A stretch of 64,000 nucleotides of DNA from the NCBI RefSeq assembly GCF_024623785.1, contig NZ_JANKBZ010000002.1, forward strand, positions 771,823 to 835,822, given 5' to 3'. A model generated the notes under the pieces. It was not told the origin of the DNA and ran no database searches. It saw only the letters and a list, made by a program, of their open reading frames with translations. Shown piece by piece: positions 57,838-64,000 of this stretch. The translations under genes were made by a program, and so were the position numbers. The number at the start of each line of letters is the position of its first letter. Position 1 is the stretch's first letter. This DNA comes from Archangium lipolyticum. GTDB lineage: Bacteria > Myxococcota > Myxococcia > Myxococcales > Myxococcaceae.

Positions 57838-58101
57838 GGCTGCCTCCTGTTTCGTGGTCACGTTGGCGGACCGCGCTCCTTCCGTTCCCCGTCGTTCGTG
57901 GCGGGTGCCAGGGGAGGGGAGACGAGCGCGGCGGCCAGGAGTGAGGATGGGGACTGTTGTCCCGGGGCACAGGAGCGCGTTGGTTGTCCGGCCGCATTCC
58001 GTTCCAGGTATCGGCCAGGAATCCGGGCGGTTCGGATCTGGCGGCGAGTGGGGCGGAGTGACGCCCCGGGCCCGCCGCCGTGCTTCATCGCGTCGGTGCG
58101 C

Positions 58102-59055
58102 CTACGGGTACACCTCGCGGCGCGTGGGAGGCAGACCGCCCTCCGGTGGCGGAGTCACCACCGCGCCCTCGGCGTAGATGCGCTGGTGTTTGCTCACGCC
58201 CACCGTGGCCCCGAGGATGGCGGAGATGAGCCCCAGGAAGAGGGCGCCGAAGACGCCCCAGAACGCCTTGCCCGTGGCATCCGCCGCCTGGAGCGCGCCA
58301 GTCTGCACTGTCTGGGCCGCCTGACCCGCCTGGGCCTGGACGCTGTTGAACTGCGCTTCGATCCGGCTCGCCACATCCTCGGCATCCGCGCGCGAGAGGG
58401 CCGTGTTCTGGGCGATGGAGCTCACGAGGATCTGCCGGTCGAGCCGGCCCTGCCGCACCGCCGTCTGCACCACGTCCTTCGTGGCGGCCTGGAGCTGGTC
58501 CGCCGTCACCGGGGGTTTGCCTTCCGCGCGCAGGCGCTCGTTGACGGGGCGCAGGGCATCATCGGCATCGAGCCCGAAGCCGCGGGCCACCTGGCCGAGG
58601 TCTCCGGACTGGGAGGCCCCCGCCGACACCGCCGAGCCGGTGGCCTGGACAGCCGTCTTGCCCACGGAGAACAGGCCGCCAGCCAGGGCGGACACCAGAT
58701 TGCCGAGCAACCAGAGGCCCACGAGCGTGGTGAGACCCCACATCACGAGCCCGTGGATGCCTCCGCTCGCCTTCGTCTGGGCCCCCGAACCGCGTCCGGC
58801 CACGATGCCGCCCACGAAGAGGGCGATCAACGGTGACACGAGGCTCCAGATGCCGGTGAAGATGCCGGAGGACCTCGCGCTTCCGGTGTCCTGCGGATTG
58901 ATGGAGGACAACCCGAGGGCCAGACCCAGCGCGTACAGCAACACCCACAACCCCAGCGCGGTCACGGCCCCCGCGAAGATGGAGCCCCAGCTCACCTTCA
59001 CTGGAGGGCCCGCCAGGAAGCCCAATCGTGCTCTGTCCTGTGTCGTCGTCGCCAT
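58102..59055 (-). CDS. multi-pass membrane protein, stress-locus type
   Basis: The product is 317 aa. Hydrophobic segments are at about 24-48, 65-87, 100-125 and 265-290. A soluble helical loop is at about 130-260 (GRLDRQILVSSIAQNTALS). The tail is PPTRREVYP. It reads in the same direction, 264 bp upstream of the PRC/YsnF gene. No known family is certain. Confidence 0.8.
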   Translation of the reverse strand: MATTTQDRARLGFLAGPPVKVSWGSIFAGAVTALGLWVLLYALGLALGLSSINPQDTGSARSSGIFTGIWSLVSPLIALFVGGIVAGRGSGAQTKASGGIHGLVMWGLTTLVGLWLLGNLVSALAGGLFSVGKTAVQATGSAVSAGASQSGDLGQVARGFGLDADDALRPVNERLRAEGKPPVTADQLQAATKDVVQTAVRQGRLDRQILVSSIAQNTALSRADAEDVASRIEAQFNSVQAQAGQAAQTVQTGALQAADATGKAFWGVFGALFLGLISAILGATVGVSKHQRIYAEGAVVTPPPEGGLPPTRREVYP

Positions 59056-59214
59056 GGCCCACCTCTGGAGGAAAAGGGATCAGTCCCTTGCTTTCCAAAG
59101 GTGGACACCCCGGCTCGAAGAGAGAGCATCCCCGCTGCACCCGTTCTCAAGGCCGTGGAGGAAGGTAGGGGGAGGGCGTTTCCCGGGCCGCAGGACGGCA
59201 CGGACTCTCCTCAC

Positions 59215-59670
59215 TCACGTCTCCGGGTCGTCATCGTAGGCCTCGTGCTCCTCGTGCGCCGGGCGCCGGGCATCGAGCCAGCCCTGGAGGATGAACTGGG
59301 CGGCCATCTGATCGATGACCTCGCGGCGCTTCGCGCGCGACAGGTCCGCCTCGAGCAGGGTGCGCTGGGCGGCCACGGTGGACAGGCGCTCGTCCCACAG
59401 CTCCACGGGCAGGCCGAGCGTCTGGGTGAGGGCGTCCACGAACTTGCGGGTGGCCTCGGCGCGAGGGCCCTCGGAGCCGTCCATGTTGAGGGGGAGCCCG
59501 ACGACGAAGCGCTCGGCCTCGTACTCTCGGACCAGCTCGCCCAGGGCGGCGAGATCCGCCTTGAGGTTGGTCCGGCGGATGGTGGTGACCGTCTGGGCGG
59601 TGAGTCCCAGCCCATCCGAGACGGCGACACCGATGGTCTTGGTTCCGTAGTCGAGGCCGAGCGCGCGCAT
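59215..59670 (-). CDS. ruvX: RuvX/YqgF Holliday-junction resolvase-like protein
   Basis: The product is 151 aa, the usual length. RNase H-fold motifs are LGLDYGTKTIGVAVSD, FVVGLPLNMDGSEG and DERLSTVAAQRTL. YqgF proteins act in 16S rRNA 5' end processing and possibly recombination. ATG 59670 is the natural start. Divergent from the translocator-like gene. Confidence 0.95.
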   Translation of the reverse strand: MRALGLDYGTKTIGVAVSDGLGLTAQTVTTIRRTNLKADLAALGELVREYEAERFVVGLPLNMDGSEGPRAEATRKFVDALTQTLGLPVELWDERLSTVAAQRTLLEADLSRAKRREVIDQMAAQFILQGWLDARRPAHEEHEAYDDDPET

Positions 59671-59878
59671 GCGCGGCGGAATCTAATCGCAATCTCCCGA
59701 CGTGGACCGCTCCGTCCGTGGGGCAGGACGTCGCCTGGCCAGGGGAGCGTCCCAACCCGCTGAATTCGTTGGAGTCGGGCCCCACTCCGGAGTCGGCATC
59801 GCCGCTGCAATGCGTCGGGCGCGGAACACGGCGCGGCGGAAGGAGGCATGGAGCCTCTCGGATCGCGCGGGAGGATCC

Positions 59879-61015
59879 ATGAGTGACTTCTTGGGGGGTC
59901 TTGGGAAGGCCATCGGCGGCGGTGTGAACTTTCTCTCGGGCGGCGGGCTCATCGATGCACTGGGCAACGCGGTGGGACTGCCGCCGGTCATCACCAACGC
60001 GGCGAAGACCCTGGCGGGGGCGGTGACGGGCAACGTGCTGCTGGCGGCCGACGGCGTGATGGGGCTCGCGAAGGAGCTGTCGCAGAACCAGGCGGCCGTC
60101 ACCGAGTTCGTGTCTTCGAAGGACGACAAGGTGGCCTGCGAGGGCTACGCGAAGCCGGGGGGAAAGGGCTCGACCCAGGATGCCCCACCGGCGACGCAGG
60201 GGACGAAGGGCTCCGCGGCGCCGGGCGAAGTGCGCTCCGATGGTGCGCTGGACCCGAGCATCCTGGAGTACCGCGAGGCGCTGAAGACGCTGGATGCGAA
60301 CTTCACCCTGTTCGACACGGTGGACAACGTGAAGAACGGCAAGTTCACCCGCCAGACGCTCGAGAAGGTGGCCGACAGCGCGAGCATGCCGGAGTCGGTG
60401 CGGAACGCGGCGCGGTTCCTGCTGGCCCATCCCGAGTACCGCACCCAGCTCGACACGGCGAGCCAGAAGGGCGGGTTCGTGGACGGCACCTTCAGCACGA
60501 AGGACGTGCGCGCGGCGCTGAGCGACGTGGAGACGCGGATCGCGAAGTACGGCGTGCGCGGTGAGAGCCAGGCCGCGCCGCCGCCCCCGCCGGGCAAGCC
60601 CGTCGGGACCCAGCCTCCGGCCGGTGGGAAGAGGACCGATGAGCCGGTGTCGTCGACGCCGTCCACCAGCAGCGGTTCGGCCAGCTCCAGCGTCAAGAAC
60701 ATCATCAACGACCCGCGCATGGGCCTCGAGGAGAAGATCCAGGCCATCCTCATGGCGCTCACGGAGCGGATGGACGGGGAGATCCTCGACACGATGGATG
60801 CCCTCGCGGCGGCCCAGGACAAGAAGGCTGGCATCTCGAACGAGAAGGGCAACGAGAAGGCGAGCGCGGATGCCCAGCGCGACATCGAGCGCATCACGAT
60901 GCGGCTCCAGCAGCTCATGGAGAAGCGGAAGATGATGTTCGAGATGATGAGCACGATGTCCATGAAGTTCAACGAGATGGCCAAGACGGCGCTCTCCAAC
61001 ATGCGGAGCGCGTGA
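59879..61015 (+). CDS. type III secretion translocator/filament-like protein
   Basis: The product is 378 aa. A Gly/hydrophobic N-terminus is followed by a NolX/HrpF-like segment (FDTVDNVKNGKFTRQTLEKV, PESVRNAARFLLAHPEYRTQ), a Pro/Ser-rich linker and a C-terminal helical, Met-rich region with RLQQLMEKRKMMFEMM and MSMKFNEMAKTALSNM. The end resembles T3SS filament and translocator C-termini. The next gene encodes a SycD-like TPR protein, the normal chaperone of such proteins. No secretion machinery genes are in the window. GGAGG lies before ATG 59879. Confidence 0.65.
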   Translation: MSDFLGGLGKAIGGGVNFLSGGGLIDALGNAVGLPPVITNAAKTLAGAVTGNVLLAADGVMGLAKELSQNQAAVTEFVSSKDDKVACEGYAKPGGKGSTQDAPPATQGTKGSAAPGEVRSDGALDPSILEYREALKTLDANFTLFDTVDNVKNGKFTRQTLEKVADSASMPESVRNAARFLLAHPEYRTQLDTASQKGGFVDGTFSTKDVRAALSDVETRIAKYGVRGESQAAPPPPPGKPVGTQPPAGGKRTDEPVSSTPSTSSGSASSSVKNIINDPRMGLEEKIQAILMALTERMDGEILDTMDALAAAQDKKAGISNEKGNEKASADAQRDIERITMRLQQLMEKRKMMFEMMSTMSMKFNEMAKTALSNMRSA

Positions 61016-61055
61016 GGCGTAGATGGGACGCGTCATCAAGTACGAGGGAGGACTC

Positions 61056-61538
61056 ATGGATACGGCGACGACGGAGAAGCTGAAGGCGTTCGTGCGAGGG
61101 GAGATGACCTGGGCGGAGGTGGAGGGGATGACCTTCCAGGAGGCGAGGGCGATCGCGCAGGTGGGGTGTGACCTGGCGGCGGCGGGGCGGTGCGAGGAGG
61201 CGCGCATCCTCTTCGAGGGGCTGGTGGAGGGGAACCCGAAGGACACGGCGAGCCGCGCGGCGCTGGGCACGGTGTACCAGAAGCTGGGGCGGCTGCAGGA
61301 CGCCATCACCGAGTACTCGGCGGCGCTGGAGAGGGATCCGCGCAACCCGGTGGCGCTGGTCAACCGCGGCGAGCTGTACCTGCGGCAGGGCAACCGGCAG
61401 GGCTTCACGGACATCGCCAACGCGGTGGAGGCGGACCCGAACGGGGAGACGTCGGCGGGCCGGCGGGCCAGGGCGCTGGTGAAGGCCATCGCGCTGGCGG
61501 CCGTGGAGAAGATGAAGGAGACGAAGGCCCAGGCGTAG
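61056..61538 (+). CDS. SycD/LcrH-like TPR chaperone
   Basis: The product is 160 aa with three TPR repeats (CEEARILFEGLVEGNPKDTA, LGRLQDAITEYSAALERDPR, ALVNRGELYLRQGNRQGF). The N-terminal helix is acidic and the C-terminus is Lys-rich. This is the class II T3SS chaperone layout. ATG 61056 has GGGAGG upstream; it lies 40 bp after the translocator-like stop and is followed by a strong terminator. Confidence 0.72.
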   Translation: MDTATTEKLKAFVRGEMTWAEVEGMTFQEARAIAQVGCDLAAAGRCEEARILFEGLVEGNPKDTASRAALGTVYQKLGRLQDAITEYSAALERDPRNPVALVNRGELYLRQGNRQGFTDIANAVEADPNGETSAGRRARALVKAIALAAVEKMKETKAQA

Positions 61539-61609
61539 TGGCCGGGCCCGTGGGAATCGCCGGGCCGCGGAGGGGTGCGGTCAAGGGGTCATGCGGCCCG
61601 GCGGGAGCT

Positions 61610-61663
61610 GCCGGCGGGTGGGTTTCACCGAGGAGGTGGGCCCGCCCGCTGGCGCTCTTTTTT
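61610..61663 (+). terminator. Rho-independent terminator of the T3SS-like pair
   Basis: GCCGGCGGGTGGG (61610) pairs with CCCGCCCGCTGGC (61641) over 13 bp with two wobble pairs, and is followed by TTTTTT at 61658. It ends at the stop of the convergent M48 gene. Confidence 0.75.
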
Positions 61664-62898
61664 CAGGGCTCGTCCCGCGCGGCGGGCGGGGCCTGTGGGC
61701 CGGGCGCCGGGGGTGGTACCGCGGCGAGTCTCTCGCCAATGGGCGGGTGGCTGTGGCCCTTGAGGACCACCCAGCGCGGCGGCTCGGGGTCCATCTTGTT
61801 CACCCGGGCGGCCTTCACCAGCATGCGGCGGAAGGCGCCGGGGTCCTGGGTCAGGCGCAGGGCGTAGCGATCGGCCTCGCGCTCGCGCTCGCGCGAGAAG
61901 GCCGCGGACAGGGGCGTGCTCAGGAAGAAGATGGCGAAGGTGAGCAACCACAGCAGGGGCAGGGTGCGGATGTCCGCGAAGCGCGTGGTCCCGAACCAGC
62001 CTCGCGTGGCGGAGGAGCGCAGCAGCCGGTCGATGGCGAAGAGCAGCGCCACCAGCGCCAGCGAGGAGGCGATGCGCCCCGGCCACTTCGGCTCGTGGAC
62101 GTGGCCCGCCTCGTGTGCGACCGCGGCGAGCAGCTCGTCCGGCGCGAGCTCGTGGATCAGGACGTCGTTGAGCACGATGGTGCGCGTGGGGCCCTGGCCC
62201 GCGAAGTAGGCCTGGAGGCGCTTGCTGGCCACGGACGTCTTCTCCACCAGCACGTCCTGGAAGGGGATGTCCGCGCTCGCCATCAGCGCCGTGATGCGCT
62301 CGCGCAAGGGGCCCTGCTCCAGCGGTTCCTGGTCGAAGAAGACGCGGCTGCGATACGGGTCGAGCGCAGAGGCCACCAACAGCAGCAGCGCCGAGGGGAT
62401 GCCCAGCACCAGCCACCAGCGCTTCACCCGCCGCGCCAGCCCGTATAGACCCAGCACCAGCGCCGAGGTGGCCACCCCCTCCATGGCGATGCCCTTGAGC
62501 TCGTCCAGCGCGTACCGCAGCGGCGTGTACGCCGACATGCCGTAGCGGTGCTCCAGCACGTAGCCGAAGTACGTGTTCGACGGGGCGTAGACGAGCTCGA
62601 GGAAGAGGTCCACGAACAGCGCGAAGAGGATCGCCGCGCCCCAGCCCGGCTCGCCCCAGAGCCGGTCCATGGCCTGGATGACGACGCGCAGCACCGGCGC
62701 CGTCCGTAGGAACGCGAGCCGCTGGGACAGCCAGGCCGCGCATGCCTCGGCTCCCCGGTAGAAGGGCCTCACCAGCACGCCCAGGATGAGCAGCAGGACT
62801 CCCAGGTACACTGCCGGGCTCACCGCGCTCCGGATGTAGAGCGGCAGGTGGTAGGCCTTGATCTCCGCGAGCTGCTCGGGTGTGAAGATGGGGTCCAT
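61663..62898 (-). CDS. M48-family membrane metalloprotease (Ste24/CAAX type)
   Basis: The product is 411 aa. Multiple TM helices are present, with zinc ligands in AVAHEAGHVHEP (HEAGH motif) and EREREADRYALRL. The N-terminal half carries a Ste24-like domain (YFGYVLEHRYGMS). Members cleave prenylated or membrane proteins in stress and envelope quality control. Convergent with the TPR gene. Confidence 0.92.
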   Translation of the reverse strand: MDPIFTPEQLAEIKAYHLPLYIRSAVSPAVYLGVLLLILGVLVRPFYRGAEACAAWLSQRLAFLRTAPVLRVVIQAMDRLWGEPGWGAAILFALFVDLFLELVYAPSNTYFGYVLEHRYGMSAYTPLRYALDELKGIAMEGVATSALVLGLYGLARRVKRWWLVLGIPSALLLLVASALDPYRSRVFFDQEPLEQGPLRERITALMASADIPFQDVLVEKTSVASKRLQAYFAGQGPTRTIVLNDVLIHELAPDELLAAVAHEAGHVHEPKWPGRIASSLALVALLFAIDRLLRSSATRGWFGTTRFADIRTLPLLWLLTFAIFFLSTPLSAAFSREREREADRYALRLTQDPGAFRRMLVKAARVNKMDPEPPRWVVLKGHSHPPIGERLAAVPPPAPGPQAPPAARDEP

Positions 62899-62949
62899 GG
62901 GCCGGGGAATCGTAGACCCTCGGCCCCGTCCGTTCCCAGGGGGGGCCCG

Positions 62950-63492
62950 TCAGTGCTCCTCGTCGGAGCCTCTCGGCTTGAGCCTGCCCAGGTAGAGCGT
63001 CAGCCCGATCAGGACGATGCCCAGCGCCAGGTACAGCAGGTCCAGCGCATGCGTGAAGCTCAGCTGCAGCGCCCGCTGGAAGAACTCGATGACGAGCACC
63101 AGCACCAGCAGCTTGGCGATACGCCCCTTGAGATCCTCCAACCCCCCCATGTGGAGCAGGCGCGGGGCCAGGGGGGATTCACGCGCTACCTCCAGCTTCC
63201 CGATGAAGAACTCGTACAGGCCCAGCGAGAAGATGAGCAGGATGGCCGTGATGACGTAGCCGTCCATCGACTTGACGATGAGCGTGAGGATCTTGGCGCG
63301 CAGCTCCGTTCGGTCCCCCTCCCCACCCACCGCGCCCGTGTAGTCGCGCAGCAGTCCCGGCAGCGATAGGGCATCCAGCGTCGCCATGTAGAAGGCGCCC
63401 ACCGCCATCAGCGCGCTGAAGATGACCCCGCCCACCATGATGAAGCGGCTGGCCCAGAGGACCTGCTCGAAGGCTCTTTCCAGCTTCCTCAT
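62950..63492 (-). CDS. YqhA-family (UPF0114) membrane protein
   Basis: The product is 180 aa with TM helices at about 18-38, 78-98, 125-145 and 148-168. The core KSMDGYVITAILLIFSLGLY and FIGKLEVA are typical of UPF0114. Function unknown. ATG 63492 is chosen; the upstream start at 63690 adds poor sequence. Confidence 0.85.
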   Translation of the reverse strand: MRKLERAFEQVLWASRFIMVGGVIFSALMAVGAFYMATLDALSLPGLLRDYTGAVGGEGDRTELRAKILTLIVKSMDGYVITAILLIFSLGLYEFFIGKLEVARESPLAPRLLHMGGLEDLKGRIAKLLVLVLVIEFFQRALQLSFTHALDLLYLALGIVLIGLTLYLGRLKPRGSDEEH

Positions 63493-63650
63493 CCGGGTTC
63501 GTATCCCTCGCCGCAGACTCGCCCTGGTGGGCGTCGTCTCGTGCAATCTGGCGAGCGCGTTGTCCGGAGGCGATGGTCGGACAGGGCAGGTCCGTGATGG
63601 GCAGTTGACGCCGTGGCTTCCCCCAGGAGGGGCTCGGGCTGGCCGGTAGA

Positions 63651-63675
63651 CCCTCACCCCAACCCTCTCCCAGAG
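63651..63675. repeat. half of a widespread CCCTCACCCCAACCC repeat
   Basis: CCCTCACCCCAACCC followed by TCTCCCAGAG is one arm of a common proteobacterial interspersed hairpin, of which the second arm is absent here. It is followed 11 bp later by the IS transposase stop, so the insertion may have cut it. Confidence 0.55.
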
Positions 63676-63686
63676 CTGAGCATTAG

Positions 63687-64000
63687 TCACATTTTCAGGC
63701 CCAGCTCCTGGAGACGCTGGAGGTCATCGGCGATGATGGCCAGGGTTTTGAGACCACGGCCGATGGTGATTGAGCCGGGCGGACCTCCTGAGGATTTGGA
63801 GTAGCCGCCCAGGCGAGCAATCCACAAGACGGCCTGGGCGATGTTGGGCATGTCCTCACGGCGCAAGCCCTGGGTGTCGTAGCGCAGTTGCAGACCCCGA
63901 ATCTCCCAGCGTGACAGCTCCACGTCCGCTGGTAGCTCCGGGGCCTCTCGGGCCAGGCGTTTGAGTCGCTCTATCCTCACGGCCACGCTGAAGAGCACGC
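63687..64000 (-). mobile_element. IS4-type transposase, 5' part outside window
   Basis: The minus strand ends a transposase at 63687; 103 C-terminal residues are visible and the gene runs off the right edge. SVAVRIERLKRLAREAPELP, NIAQAVLWIARLGGYSKSSG and GPPGSITIGRGLKTLAIIAD are typical of the C-terminal dimerisation region of IS4-type DDE transposases. A complete IS is likely just beyond. Confidence 0.85.

Overview
The window is about 70% GC and is dense with large PAS/GAF histidine kinases, lipoproteins and sigma-54 signalling. This points to a myxobacterium of the Cystobacter/Archangium/Myxococcus type. The taxon is inferred from gene content and family resemblance, not from a marker gene.

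Layout. (1) 1-2.9 kb: yeaH (cut by the window edge) and prkA, a stress/starvation kinase module. (2) 3.4-15.4 kb: a block of giant sensors, namely a CHASE3 hybrid kinase, a GT39-type membrane glycosyltransferase, a receiver-PAS-GAF protein without kinase domain, and two translationally coupled PAS kinases, one with an RsbRD-type N-terminus. (3) 15.7-25.8 kb: a RelE/ParE-like orphan, a cupredoxin, a sigma-54 activator/kinase pair and a divergent CusCBA-type Cu/Ag efflux operon. The divergent promoter region carries one excellent and one good sigma-54 promoter. (4) 25.9-35.1 kb: OsmC, pirin, HU-like protein, lipoproteins, a PhyH dioxygenase, a methyltransferase and formate-THF ligase. (5) 35.2-39.9 kb: a decayed, locally lower-GC island with gene stumps, IS630 and IS91-like transposase remnants, a Cys-rich lipoprotein/small protein cassette, and a TetR/NmrA-type reductase pair with an operator. 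(6) 40-50.9 kb: leuS, a frame-disrupted Pro-rich protein, an RtcB-type ligase, two coupled SPFH proteins and an M28 peptidase. (7) 50.9-56.8 kb: a second kinase locus with a second RelE/ParE-like paralogue and two RsbRD-type kinases. (8) 57-64 kb: PRC/YsnF stress protein, a membrane protein, ruvX, a type III secretion translocator-like protein with a SycD-like TPR chaperone, an M48 protease, a YqhA-family protein, and an IS transposase running off the end next to half of a repeat hairpin.

How the parts work together. The metal locus reads as a self-contained circuit: the kinase/activator pair sits behind its own sigma-54 promoter, and the efflux operon is fired divergently from the same region. 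The most unusual recurring theme is the RelE/ParE-fold protein found twice beside RsbRD/PAS kinases and with no antitoxin gene. The T3SS-like translocator/chaperone pair and the Cys-rich lipoprotein cassette are candidates for contact-dependent or secretion-related functions.
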